A stretch of DNA of 64,000 nucleotides. Source: Chondrus crispus. Taxonomy: Eukaryota; Rhodophyta; Florideophyceae; Gigartinales; Gigartinaceae. The notes under the pieces were generated by a model that was not told the origin of the DNA, did not search any database, and saw only the letters and a program-made list of their open reading frames with translations. Position 1 is the stretch's first letter. Every line of letters begins with the position of its first letter. The position numbers were made by a program, and so were the translations under genes. The stretch lies in contig NW_005178981.1 in NCBI RefSeq assembly GCF_000350225.1, positions 1 to 64,000 on the forward strand, read 5' to 3'. Positions 17,684 to 28,963 of the stretch are shown here, piece by piece.

Positions 17684-18798
17684 ATGGCGGCCCGCCTGAG
17701 CTGCTCATCCGGGTGGCTATATCTGTCCACGTCCACGCCCACGTCCACGGCCGCGTCCTCTACCACGGCCTCCACCCCCAGCAGGGGTCGGGGTTGCGGC
17801 GTTGAGGGCAGCGGTGGCGCTTCCTCCGCGAAGGATAGGTGTCTGCGTGGGTCCTCGGTGTCGGCCGGCGGCTTGTGCCGCGTACTTCATCTGCTGGAAT
17901 TGCTGCCGGCGGAACGCTTGACGCCCAGCTGTACTGAACGCGGCCGGGGGGTCGATGTAGGCCGCGAGCAGTTCCGGGTCGGCGACGCCGGCTGCGCCCT
18001 GACACCCGCAGAGCACCTCGTACTTCGAGGCGTTGAGCTCGTAGACGCCAAAGGCACTAACCTGCGCGTTGGAGGCTCGTAAGACCGTCCGTCGGAGGGC
18101 CTCCCGGTCGGTCGGCGATTCAAGCCGAGGGAGGACGTCGACAATGTCGCTAACGAGGTCGAGGAGCTCCTTCGATATGCGGCAGAGGTAAGCAGAGGTG
18201 ACGTACAGAGTACCGGTTTCACTTGCTCTACCCGGACTGGTCTGCGAAGCCTCGAACGTCCGGTAGTGCTCGACAGAATCAGGTTCGAAGCCAACCGGAA
18301 AGCCTCCCCCAAAACTGCGGGGGACTTCGAGTCGGACCGGGATGGGGTAGCCTCTCCTTTCTACGTACCACGCGTTGGTGAAAGCTTGGGTTCCCGCGCT
18401 CCCCTCAGGATCGCGCTGAGTTCCTTCTTCCTCGTACTCGTCCTCGTCTTCGTCTCCTCCGGGCTCGTCGACGGGCTCGGTGGGATCGGGAACCGGTCCC
18501 GAAGTCGCAGCGGGATCGACTGATGCCGCAGAAGCGACGGCCCTGTCGACGATTGGAGCGACGGGTGCGGTTCCGGAAGAAGGAGGAGCGTGCGCGTCTG
18601 GGATCGGGCTACTCGCGTCGGTAGGTGCTGCTTGTGGCCCCGCATTGGTTGCAGGAATTGGAGGGCGATCTTGAGTTGATCGGCAATGAGCGCCGAGATC
18701 GCGGATGATGTTGCTGCGTCGAGCGCAGGCAACTCGGTGTTACTGGTTGTAGCAGGGGCCGAGGGAGTAGCTGGATCAGCGGGTTGTTCTCCTGACAT
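16171..18798 (-). mobile_element. element Y1: decayed tyrosine-recombinase-type (DIRS/Ngaro-like) retroelement, cut by element A
   Basis: A Gag-like ORF, an RT and an RNase H of the DIRS/Ngaro type follow each other on the minus strand and stop exactly at the element A LTR. The tyrosine recombinase expected after RNase H is absent. The corresponding flank on the other side of element A does not continue this element, so the remainder is deleted or displaced. Confidence 0.7.
17717..18798 (-). pseudogene. Y1 Gag-like ORF, frameshifted
   Basis: A start MSGEQPADPATP at 18798 leads into an alpha-helical stretch (SSAISALIADQLKIALQFL) and then loses frame near 18650. Coding-like sequence resumes in other frames, with GRASETGTLYVTSAYLCRI, LDLVSDIVDVLPRL and SAFGVYELNASKYEVLCGC. 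It ends in a long Gly-Arg repeat (17717-17790), as in nucleic-acid-binding Gag tails. I infer Gag from position before RT and the RG tail only. Confidence 0.5.
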
Positions 18799-19484
18799 TC
18801 CGCGCGGCGAGACCGGTAGCGGAAAACTGTGACCACCGCACTAGAGGCACGGGGAAATCGTTTCTCTTGCTGAGAAACGGATGACTGCTGAAGGGCTTCG
18901 TCGTTGACCAGCACTGCCACCACCCCTTGATAAACTACGAGAAGCGACGGCGGGCGCGTGAGACTAGAAGTCACGCTGGTGACGTCGGTGACCTGTCACC
19001 GTGGTGTCAGCGAGAGCGGCGGTGAGGGGCATTACACTGTGATCAAATGATACATATCCATAATACAAAATGCCTTGTGGCCTCTAGTTCGACCGCCCAC
19101 ATGTATGGCTCGGCTCATTCTAAACTGGTTCTACAATTTGGCAGATGGGATCTATCCAGGCTTCCGAATATTTGTGAAGCCGCCCTCTGATCTGCGAAGT
19201 AAAAAGGAGAAAATGTTCTCCCAGCACTAGTCTGCCGCGCGAAAAGCAGTAGAGCGCGTCTTTGGTGTGCTTTTCAGTCGCTGTTAGATACCGCATAGAC
19301 CGGCCCGGTTGTGGAACAAAGAAGACCTGAACATGGTTGCCAGAGCATCCTGCGTTATTCACAACATGGTTTGTGAGTCTAGAAAGGAAATATACACAGG
19401 AACCAACAATGTGGTGTGCAACGATGAAGAGATGGAGCAGGTACGATGAGTACATTTCGAGGACGTAATGCGTCCCGAATCCAC
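18799..19484. other. no supported gene; left edge of Y1 and unassigned sequence
   Basis: A short hairpin GTTTCTC/GAGAAAC lies at about 18860-18880. A minus-strand frame (19120-19575) is open for 151 codons but resembles nothing I know and overlaps the Sel1 remnant in another frame. Confidence 0.4.
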
Positions 19485-20458
19485 TTACGACCAAGCCATG
19501 TTGTGGAGGGAGCACCTCGATCCCATTGAGGACCCCGAGAACCATCGCATACTCCAAAATGTACTCCGCGACCACATATGGAACATGAAGGGGGAAGCCG
19601 AAGAATAACCCAGTTGGGCGTCAAACCGCTGGCATCTGGACTCTTCCTCCTGAACTAGACCCGCTCTCCGCCCTCCCCTCGCCCTACACCAATCCCAACT
19701 GCTCCACCAGCCAGCATTCGCGCACACGCAACGCCTACCCTCGTCAAGAGACTGTATAAGGATACGCCCCGCGCCGGAGTAACGTTTCTTCGCTGCCTTG
19801 CGGTACAGCTCGACAGCCTTAACAAAGTCCTTATCCACGCCCTCATCGCCAAACGCAACAAGATTCGCCAGCTCGATCTCGCCACCGCGCTGCCAGTATC
19901 TTGTATAACCTGCAGTAGCAACCCAACTCGCACGGAGGGCATCCAGCTCCACGCTTCTGACCCTTCGCTAGCAGTTGCTCACGGCGAGCATCGCCACATA
20001 CTTGACGCGAGTCTCCACGCCGTCTAGCACTACCAGCGCCTTCGCCAGCGTGAGCTCGAACTCGCCCGCGCCGTACGCCGCCAGATACAGCAGGATCTGT
20101 AAGGCCCCCTTCGTCCCGTTTTGCATCTGACGCCACAGGCACCCATCGTCTGCTCCACATCGTGCCCCACGCCCTCCGCCCCGCGGAACAGCAGCCGGGC
20201 CACGTCGTACAGCGCCACTATCACGCGCCCGTCCACCAACTTGTCCTGTCGTTCCGTTTTACGCCCGGTATACCCCGTCCTGTCGCCCACCAGCGGCGGC
20301 TCGGCATCGCTGCCCGCGCTACCCGTATCCACTGTCGGCCGATACAGCTCCAGCGCGCTGAGTGCGTCGCGAAGCACTCTGGCTGCGCCGTCGCCCAACA
20401 GCTTCAACAGAGCCCGAACTTCTGCGATTCCCATTCTGTTGTGTGGCACACATTTCAC
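19485..20458 (-). pseudogene. Sel1-repeat protein remnant 1
   Basis: Pieces in three minus-strand frames show Sel1-type helical repeats. Examples are VIVALYDVARLLFRGAEGV near 20200, GALQILLYLAAYGAGEFELTLAKALVVLDG near 20060 and ANLVAFGDEGVDKDFVKAVELYRKAAKKRYSGAG near 19830. Sel1 repeats mediate protein-protein contacts in diverse proteins. The frame changes at least twice and there are stops between pieces, so this is a decayed gene unless introns were missed. A related remnant with the same orientation lies at 21596-22500. Confidence 0.6.
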
Positions 20459-20822
20459 TTCCCTACCCGTCCCGGTGCGCTCTCAATCACGTTCCAAATC
20501 CTCCGCCTGAAATCATTAAATTGTCTGTTATTCACGCAGGCTCTCACCCTCGTGGCCAGATTTTCTCATCGCGCACATCGATACGCGATGAACTCTACCC
20601 CAGCATTTACTCTCGCATGCGCCTTTTGCCACCTCTGTCTCACTTCTTTCCGCCCCACTGCCTCCTCCCGCAGCTCCCACCGGTTGCGAGTGCGTCCAAA
20701 ACCGTACCGCCGTCCGATCATTCAAGCTGCGGGAGGTCCCCCCGGGTTCCTCAGACTCCCCAAGCGGTCCTATCATCACATAGTCACTGGCGGTCACCTT
20801 CCGCAACGTCTGCATCTGCTTT

Positions 20823-21224
20823 ATGAATACTAGCGTCGGCGTCGAGTACGATGACGCTATCCAAGCATTCTTCATCAGCTGCTTCGCTACTTACACAACG
20901 GGTTATTCCATCACCGCTCTCAGACTTGAGCTCGCAGCAAATGAGACTCAGGCCAAGTATATGGGGCGTGACATCTCTCTCAATGATCAGGAGAAAGAGA
21001 CTAGACTCATCTGGCTCTCCTTATTCTCTCTCAACCTAGCCAAGTTCAAGTTTGCGTCGGATCGCACACCACTTCCAGTATTCGCTAAACTCCAGGGTTC
21101 CAAGATGGATTCCCTTGTTCCAGCCTTGACTGGCCTTGCTGAGAGCGTTTTTGATGCAGCTGCCAGGGGATCTTCGCTGCCGACTTTCAAGATAGAACTT
21201 AGTTTAAAAAGACACAGGCGATAA
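20823..21224 (+). CDS. hypothetical protein (133 aa)
   Basis: An open frame with a non-GC-biased, protein-like composition runs opposite to the flanking Sel1 remnants: MNTSVGVEYDDAIQAFFIS, then ANETQAKYMGRDISL and KETRLIWLSLFSLNLAKF. It begins at the first ATG after an AT-poor upstream region and ends in a basic tail KRHRR. I do not recognise a family. The hydrophilic-amphipathic pattern is compatible with a small helical protein. It could also be one exon of a larger gene. Confidence 0.35.
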   Translation: MNTSVGVEYDDAIQAFFISCFATYTTGYSITALRLELAANETQAKYMGRDISLNDQEKETRLIWLSLFSLNLAKFKFASDRTPLPVFAKLQGSKMDSLVPALTGLAESVFDAAARGSSLPTFKIELSLKRHRR

Positions 21225-21595
21225 GCCATTGTCTTGTGCGGAGGCAAGCATTCATTCCCAGTGTTCGAGGATCATCTTCGCTACGTACAAACGTCTCGCA
21301 GAAAACCTGCGAGGCAAACCCAACCAAAGCTAATTGGCATTTTCCGCACATGCATGTGCATTGATGGATGGATATGTCATTGCGTTATCACAACAAAATT
21401 ACTGTCTCATCGGTATGAACTACGCAAAAAGACAACACACACTGCAGGCGCGCTCCTCAAAAAATCTGGACTTCTAAACACACCCGAGTAGACTTCAGCT
21501 CGAGATGCACCTTTTCCCTTTCTTATGATGGATACATCACGACATTGAAATTGGGGTAAGTGGACCAACCTGTCACCCTGACAAGTATGAATAAA
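21225..21595. other. no supported gene
   Basis: AT-richer sequence with only short frames and no recognisable motif. Confidence 0.4.
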
Positions 21596-22500
21596 CTATT
21601 GTACAATGGGAGTTGTTCTTTCAAGGGGCACCCGAACTAGGCTATTGCCCGCCGCATGGACCAGTTCAATCCGGGCTATTGTGTCCAAGTCTCCCGTTCT
21701 TACTCCTGCCATCGCAAGCGTGACGTCGCACAATCGGTCCACATCTTCCTCATCATGCAACCGCTTGGGAATTTCTATCTTGTGCCACACGCAATGGAAT
21801 GTGTCCAGTGTCGTTTCTAACTTCTTTTGCACCAGCAACATAAATCGCCGCCTTCAACCGCGCGCTCGTACACCTCCTTCGTGCGCAACGCATCGCGTGG
21901 GAGACTATCAATGCCGTTCTCCAGCAGGCGCACTGGTCCGCCCAGCTCGTCGCCGTCTTCGCAGTCCATAACTTGTTCGTGCAGTGCGGCGGCGCGAGAC
22001 ATGTCTCGCTCACCACCTTGCGCGCCGCCCCTAACCTTGTACGTTGCAGTGACGTAGCCCGCCTCATTAGCAAGATTGACCAGCGCAACTGATGGGGAGA
22101 TTTCGTTTTCGAGGCCGTGCACACCGGTCATTATCAGGAATCCGAAGTTATTCATTGTGAAAACATCCCCCTCTGCTATTGCGTACACCTGCACCGCGCG
22201 GGAAATGTAGGGCGGCACGCCCAGGACGGCGTCCTCCAGCATGGATACGAGCACACTCATAGCTTCGACGTGCCCTACGAGGATGGCCTCCTCGTACAGC
22301 CACACCGCGAGCGTGACGTCCGTTTCCAGCCCGGCGCGCCGCCTCGCAGCAGCTCGTCAAAATCGTACTTCGCGTTGAGGTCCGGCTTCAGCCGCGCTCT
22401 AGTACAGCTCAGTCGCCCAGTGGAGGTCCCTCCCCTTGCCATCCGACCCCCGTCCTCTAGCAGTCGCGCCTTAGTCGCCAGCGTGTGGACGTCACGCTGT
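21596..22500 (-). pseudogene. Sel1-repeat protein remnant 2
   Basis: The clearest segment (22305-21817) reads EEAILVGHVEAMSVLVSMLEDAV, then AVQVYAIAEGDVFTMNNFGFLI, then ALVNLANEAGYVTATY and ALRTKEVYERAVEGGD, the periodic helix pairs of Sel1 repeats. An upstream fragment in another frame (ATKARLLEDGGRMARGG, near 22470) and a downstream one (21841-21596, ending in VPLERTTPIV) appear to belong to it. The frame breaks at about 22310 and 21830. Together with remnant 1 this suggests a tandem or duplicated Sel1 gene pair that has decayed. Confidence 0.6.
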
Positions 22501-22818
22501 TAAAAACGCGCGCGAACAACCCCACCGCCCGCCCCGCGTCCGGCGGATCGTAGCAAACGAAGGCAAAGCCGTAAAACTTGCGCGCCCGCGCGAAGGGAGG
22601 AAAAAGCACGCCTTTCGCCGCTTGAATCGTCGTCGTCAGCTCCCATGAGGAAGATAAACGGCACGCAGTTCCAGAAAAAATATACTATAGGTTGAAAACC
22701 TTCTGACTTGCTGCCACAGCTGTCATTTCCATTGACTATCCTATATTATTTCGCTCTCTGAATGATACCGCTGGGTTGCGTAATCAAGTCCCCGAGTAAA
22801 AGCCCTTTCTCTTGGCTG
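22501..22818. other. no supported gene
   Basis: Nothing recognisable; GC content falls across this stretch towards the next ORF. Confidence 0.35.
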
Positions 22819-23660
22819 TCATGGGGACGTATCGGACCAATACCTAAACACCTCCCTGCCTTCCTCCACTTCATGGCTTTGGTTGCAAGTGTCCTCCTGG
22901 TGAACGTGAGAGGCGTCCTTGCCACCACTTTCATTCTCCATATCGATAATGCGTTCTGTCGTCGGATCGGAAATGCGTGCGGACCTAACCTGTACCCCCC
23001 TATTCGGGATGCGTCCGTACTTTTTCGACCTCAGTTGCGATAGTATGCGTTTGCGCATTAATTGTCGCATTTGGTGGCGATCGGACTCTCTGGCATCAGA
23101 ACCAGGATCGAAGAGCTCCTTCGACAGCTCCCATTCGAGCTTGCGTTCCTATAGCTCAAGTCCGCGTTCGGAGATGTGTTTCTTCATTTCCTGTGCCGAC
23201 AACAAAACCTTTTCGATCCTGAACACAGAACAGGACATGTGTGAAGCGCATTTCTCGACAGAGGTGCGTTCGTGATTCTTGATCACCTTTTGCTTCTTTG
23301 CGGCTTCAACTCCAAGTCGACGCACCCTTTTTTCCTTATTTCCCTCCTTCTCGTCCTCTTCGGAAATGATGCCGTCTGAGTCTTCTTTATCTCCAACTGC
23401 ATCTAAAACAGTATTGTTTTTCGTAAGAAATTTGTATGCGTCGACAAACGGAAACTGTGTCTTGATGTGGTACTGTGGATTGCGGATGCAAACGTAAAGA
23501 TGAGACAGGACCCGACCACCGTCGCTGTATATGAGCTGCGCGCAGCGTTCGAGCCCATCCTCGTCTGGATTTCCTGTCAGCTCCATTGAAGTGACACGAT
23601 CCCTTGCGGCCTTGAACTTTTTCGCTTCTCTCCTCACCTTCACCCACTGTTTCAGACATG
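22819..23660 (-). pseudogene. NAM-associated / Harbinger-partner-like protein, one internal stop
   Basis: The minus-strand frame from about 23660 (LKQWVKVRREAKKFKAARDRV) continues through GNPDEDGLERCAQLIYSDGG and an acidic stretch (DKEDSDGIISEEDEKEG). It then reads KRVRRLGVEAAKKQKV, close to the RPxGxKxAK signature of NAM-associated C-terminal domains, followed by charged coiled coil. One in-frame TAG at 23149 interrupts it; the same frame continues to 22819 (RKLEWELSKELFDPGSDA...). Such Myb/NAM-like proteins are common partners of PIF/Harbinger transposases, and a Harbinger remnant lies at 53.4 kb. The assignment rests on motif resemblance only. Confidence 0.45.
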
Positions 23661-24747
23661 CTTCTGCAGACCGCCCATCTCACCTTCTACCATGCAATTG
23701 ACCGCCGTTTTTTCGAGACTGCAAAGTTTCGCTAGGCGTTTTCAGTCTCGGCTGAAAGCAGAGCGGATTTTGCGACCCAGCTGTGCACATGACATGCCCG
23801 ACCCGACACTAGAATCTGAGCATGCCAGAGATGCATCTATCGATAAAGCAACTATTTCGATATCGCTCCATCTGAGTGCTTTGCCGGTGTTCGGATGGGT
23901 TCGCCTGAAGGTTTCGTTATCAATGTCGAGTGGCGGAATAGTCGCTATTATTGGGGAAATTTGAGGAAGAGGTCGACCGGACTGCTTCTTCTGCGCAATG
24001 CTGCACGGTCCATGTAGAGTATTCTTCCTGTTGCACTGTACACAGTGTTTTGGCTCTTCCCGCCAATTTGGAGCGCTCTTCGGGCTTGCCCAAAAGTATG
24101 GGATTGTAGACTAAAGCGTTTTGCTTTGGGTGAGATTTCGGACCAATTCCAAAATTTGGGCATGGATTTGGGAATTGGGCTGGTGGGCAGGGTTGATTTC
24201 AGACCAAAACCTGGACCAAACACGGATTTTGGTCTTTGGGCTGATGCGGTGGGGATACTCTCTGACGTTGGATCTAAAAGGGGTGTCTATAACTTTGGGA
24301 CCACATCCCAACTGTCGAGACTCGAAAAAATGTTACAAATATATACGCTGTACGGGCCAAAGGAGGATTCTTGCCTTGTAATGAACCACACAAATGGTCA
24401 TCCTGATAAAACATATGGTTAGATATTAAAACAAATCTGCCCAATCAACAGGACCGTCCAATTTATCTGAAAGAAGTCCTCCATTTACAGTTGAGGCAAT
24501 TTCAAAAATCCCAATTTTGGAAAGTCCTGCCTCTTTTCCGCATTTTACACGTGTCAGTACAGACACCAAACCATGAACGGCTTTCCCGTCAAAGTCTCGG
24601 CATTCTTAAATCCATTGACAAGCTTTGCAAGCATTAGAACAGCACTCTCCATTGCGCAGAGAAAGTCTATATCGCCGTACAAACGTGGGATTCAGCGAGC
24701 AGTGTCGGCTGTGCTCACAGTTCAGACATATCCCTAATGCTTTCCCT

Positions 24748-24771
24748 TGTGGCCAGTATACTGGCCACAAA
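24748..24771. repeat. 24-bp perfect palindrome, copy 1
   Basis: TGGCCAGTATACTGGCCA flanked by TTG and CAA; the whole 24 bp equals its reverse complement. A second copy with an 18-bp core is at 24954-24971. Confidence 0.8.
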
Positions 24772-24953
24772 CTTTAAAAGTACAGAAGTAACTCCAATCT
24801 GGTCAATCCCTGAAACGAACCAGGTAACACGGCGCAGCAGACTTGCTACATTCATTGGACGAAACATGAGAGACTTTGCCTTAATTATGGGTCTTCAACT
24901 GTAAACCAAAGTTGAAGCTATCTGACCAAGTTTCAGAGGGACAAAATCCTTTA

Positions 24954-24971
24954 TGGCCAGTATACTGGCCA
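24954..24971. repeat. 18-bp perfect palindrome, copy 2
   Basis: TGGCCAGTATACTGGCCA, identical to the core of the palindrome at 24748. The pair could be terminal sequences of a small nonautonomous element or a protein-binding dyad. Confidence 0.8.
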
Positions 24972-25535
24972 CATGGGAAAACATAGCTTGCATAAAGATA
25001 AGGTTCCAAATTTAATTCTACACATTCAAGACCACCTCAAACGTTCGACATGCAACAGGTCCGTATTACCGAAATATTAGGACGTAGCCCTTACTCTCGA
25101 ACCTATTCTCAGTGTGGGTGTGGCTTGCTGAATTTCATCATCTTCTCCCACAACACTGCAAGTTGCACCATTGTCTCCCTGACGGCCTGTGCCAGCTCTT
25201 GCAGCAGTCAAATTTGTCTCAGTTGGTTCTGCAGCGACAATGTTACGGGACACAGGATGGGACAAATGCCGAGTCTCAACCACTTTCGATGAATGCCAAA
25301 TAGAAAAACAGCTCTTGCGTAGCCATGCGTATGTCCGTACGCATAGTCGTACTGGGCCAATTGAGCACACATAAGATGTCTAATGTCCCCTGTATCCTGT
25401 CCGATTCTGTCCGCACAAAGAGCAACGATTGACGCCTGTTTTCTGTATTGGGGTGTGATTTTTAACATTTAAGCGCAGTTTCCGTCCATCAGTCGAGTTG
25501 TAAAATGTAAGACGATTCCGTTTCCGTGCTTTAGC

Positions 25536-26582
25536 TGTAGTGCAATACACACCTGAAAAGGGGGGTGAAAAGAAAGGAAAATATTTGGATATGAAAAGTA
25601 GTCCGAGTTGGGGGACACACGTGTGAATAATTGCACAGTTTTAATTTTTAATTATTTTATTTTATTTAGTTAATTAGTTGGCATTAATTTTGCTGACACT
25701 AGATTAGATCTCGGATCTAGCGCCGCGAGCCACTGTAGTGGCTCCGGCGGGGCGATATATACCTTATCCCTCTGACCACCAAGTCAGTAAAGGTAACCCG
25801 AGTTGCCAGAGTTGAATATCGCCTTGGTCGAAGTCCGTCTTTCCCAAGACGCTCCCTTTTACCACAGATTACGTTATCCTTTGCGTTCGGGGGTTCCGTT
25901 TCCTTTTCCTTTATTTCACCTATCCTTTTCTATTTCTATCTCTATCTCTATTCCCTTATCTTGTGTTGGTGCCATCGGCTTTGGTTGCGACCGGACCGGT
26001 GTAGGTGTCTTTGCCATCGGGCGACACGTGGGTGTAGCGCTGCTACTTGTTTACGACCACCGACGGAGGCTGTTGCAACGACGTTTCCCTCGAAGGTCCT
26101 GTTGTGTATACAGGACAGTGTTGGTTCCATCGGATACAGATTGCGACCGTTCCGGTGTCGGTACTTTGCCATCGGGCAGTACGGAGGTGTAGCACTGCTA
26201 CGTGTTTGCTAATTCCCGACGGGCTGCGTTGCGACGCCCCCGTCGAAGACCTTATCAAGGGTATAAGGTGTAACAGGCGCTTTGCGAGCATTGGATTTAC
26301 GACCCATCGGGCCCGGCTTCCTAATTACCGCCCCGAACTCGCCGAGCAACTGCCTGTACAAGACTCTACCACCATTCGTCCCGGGGCGGGCCTTTTCCTT
26401 TTGCCCCCCCCCTGTCAGGGACTTGAGCTACTGTGGGCCGCAAACCCACTTAAAGGGAAAGGGAGAATCGGACACTCTGTAGGGCTGTGCCGTCGGCAAC
26501 TTTTGTTGGTTGTTGTTTGTTGGTTGTGTTGTCGCTGGACCGTTGGACCCTGGTTCCGGCCTGACAGGCACATTGCACTACA
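25536..26582 (+). repeat. element C 5' LTR
   Basis: It begins TGTAGTGCAAT and ends ATTGCACTACA, an 11-bp perfect terminal inverted repeat, directly before the PBS. It contains a pyrimidine-rich tract (about 25885-25955) and two diverged tandem copies of a roughly 155-bp unit (25961-26270). Confidence 0.85.
25961..26270 (+). repeat. two-copy tandem repeat inside the element C LTR
   Basis: Unit 1 (about 25961-26112) and unit 2 (about 26115-26270) share GTGTTGGTnCCATCGG, TTGCGACCG, CTTTGCCATCGGGC, GGTGTAGC.CTGCTAC and CCGACGG in the same order, with roughly 70-75% identity by eye. Tandem units in an LTR often act as enhancer-like repeats. Confidence 0.7.
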
Positions 26583-26586
26583 TAGG

Positions 26587-26604
26587 TGGTCTCCCGACCT
26601 AGAA
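26587..26604 (+). promoter_or_regulatory. primer-binding site of element C
   Basis: TGGTCTCCCGACCTAGAA lies 4 bp after the LTR end. It is identical to the PBS of elements A and B although the LTRs are unrelated, so all three families use the same primer tRNA. Confidence 0.75.
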
Positions 26605-26674
26605 TCTGGAACTGAACACAGAAGTCGGAAATAGGTAAATTAGTTCGATAGGTCTCGTTTATTAAGAGCGGACC

Positions 26675-28961
26675 ATGGCATCAAGCCAACCCAAGGACGT
26701 CGGTCCTGGGGTCAGAAGGGCTGGATCAGCTCAGGAGTCGAGAATTCTGCGAGGACCTCGTACACGTAGCCAAGGAAATTTCGGCTACTGATCCAGTTGC
26801 AGAAGCGTCCCCTTCGGGGACGGCCGTTGAGAAGAACGGCCTGGAAGAGAAGTTCGAAAGATTGAGCGAGGAGATTCGTCAGGAGACGAAGAACAAGCTC
26901 GACGAACTTCTGGGTATTTTTCAGAAGCAACAGGAGTTGCTAAAATCCGAGTTCCACGCTGCACTATAAGAGCTGACAGCCCGTGTGGTTCTCGTTGAGA
27001 ATTTAGGTACCGATGCGTCCCCGGGCCGAGATCCGGAAGTGCTGAATTCGCTAAAGCTCGCCGCGAAAGAAGCGCGGCGGGACGCGAATCAGGCCCTGGA
27101 AACGCTGGCCAAGACAAGAGACAGCATCCAAGACCGGTTCTACTGCGCTTCCCGGCGACTCAAGGACCTTGAGCAAGCTGCGGCCGGGCCGAGCCAAGTT
27201 TGGACGCGGGATCGCTCTCCAACGGAGAAGAAATCGACGGTCCAACGAAGAAGGACAAGTCAGTCCGGACCCGGGATTCCAAGTGGAGGAACCCCAAGTC
27301 GGCCAAAGGCCGAAAGAAGAAGAAAAGTCACTGTAGTGACGACCCCGAAAATTGCGACTCAAATTCGGAGTCGAATGTTTCAGAAGAAAATGGTGACGAC
27401 GGCTCGTCGAACCATTCAAGAAATTCCGACCGAAGATCGACAAACGGAAATGGAATTTCGTCGAATAAGAAGAGCTCCAAACGAGGCGGAGTCACCTCAT
27501 CCGCCTCGCGGAGAGATCAAGAGGCGGAGCCAGAAAACATCGCGACGCGGCGCGGACCGCGATGGGAGGAGTTGGAGGAATTAAATCCGAGCAACCACCT
27601 CTTCAAGAAGTTGCTTTCGTACAGGACGTACCGCCTGCAGAACCCGCAGACACGTTTGTCGAGCAAGCGGCGGACCGCCGTGCGAAAGATCAGAAGAGAC
27701 ATTCCATCAAAGGTGAGGAGAGACAATACGTTCACAGGAGACGATGGCGTATTGGTTCTAGATTTTTTAGCTAAGATAGTCCAAGAATTCGACACTCAGG
27801 AGATGAACGAAGGCCAAGCGATCCGCTTGCTACCGGAGTTCCTCAGCGGAATCGCCTTGAGACAGTACACTTCGGTGTCGCAAACGGCGGGGTCCCACCA
27901 TGGGAAAATATCCGTCTGGCCGGAGGCCGTACAGTGGCTATTGCGAAGCTTCGCCACCGATGAGGCAATCCGCCAAGCCGTACTCGCTCTACGGGAAGTA
28001 CAGCAGCTACCGTCTGAAGACGAGATGGAACTTTATATCCGTCTGACGGACGCGAGAAATCGATGTGGAAACGTATATTCGATGGAAGAACAAATGACGA
28101 TGTTTATTGAAGGACTCGATTCGAGTATCAAGCCAATGGTATCGCAATACCAACAAGACAATCGGGACGTTTCGTTTTTGAGACTAGTTAATTACGCGAA
28201 GGCGCATGGCTCGGCGAGCTGCGCCAAGGAGAGGAAGACTAGGAGAGTCACCATCCAAGCGCCAGCGACGCTAAGGACGGGGGGTGAAGCAGAAGCCTCC
28301 GCACCCCACGCGAAAAACCCGCGGAGCGGTCCACTTGGCCGATTCACTTTCTGCGTCCAGAGGACCTAGTACTGTTGATCAGGAAGAAAATGGATACGCA
28401 GGAGCGCTGGTCGCCGAGGGCGATTTTTATGACCCCTCCGAGGGGTATGGAGACCAGGATCACGGGGCTAGTGGGATGTCCACGCTACGGACGCCCACGC
28501 ATACGACGGGCTCGTATACAGAGGCCGCGGAACCCGTGTTAGCGTTTCGAGAGCGCGGACACACGCCAGCGCCAAGAATTCCGATGGAAGAGAAGGGTAC
28601 GGCCTTCAGAAGACCGGGCTGGACGGGCCGGCCGGCGGCCCGAGGACCGCCAAGGTCGCCGTACCCTCAGAAGAAGCATGGCCTCGTATGCTACCATTGC
28701 TACGAGAAGGGGCACGGAGCGCCTACGTGTTTGCTCTCGTTCCGAGAGATGCACCGAGTTCTGAAGAACTACGAGATGCTCTCCCCGATGGAGAGGTTGG
28801 GAATTCCGTCGACAAGTTACCTGATGGTAAAACAATGGTTCGAATCGCAGGCGGCGAGCACACCGAGTGCCTCTGCCGAAGGTTCGAACCGGACATCAGG
28901 AAGGCCGGTCGCGGGGCCGTCGTCGGACTGGAGAAGAAATCCGCAGCGACAGGAAAACTAA
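26675..28961 (+). pseudogene. gag: element C Gag, frameshifted
   Basis: The start ATG at 26675 opens MASSQPKDVG, but the frame is lost near 26730. The coiled-coil-like region (EEKFERLSEEIRQETKNKLDELL) continues in another frame and is cut by a TAA near 26967. The main piece, 27200-28369, has a Ser/Lys-rich linker and the Gag core (VLDFLAKIVQEFDTQEMNEGQAIRLLPEFL, EEQMTMFIEGLD). A shift near 28300 moves to a frame carrying the CCHC knuckle CYHCYEKGHGAPTC (about 28690-28730), ending at 28961. The pol frame overlaps this end in the -1 register. Confidence 0.8.
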
Positions 28962-28963
28962 GC

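Larger units (their letters stand above)
23700..25535. other. AT-rich intergenic region with palindromes
   Basis: No supported gene. The stretch 24060-24260 has repeated TTTGGG/CCAAA-type words, including imperfect inverted copies of CCAATTCC/GGGAATTGG at about 24147-24180. Two perfect palindromes sharing TGGCCAGTATACTGGCCA occur about 200 bp apart. Short frames around 25050-25470 have no recognisable motif. Confidence 0.5.
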
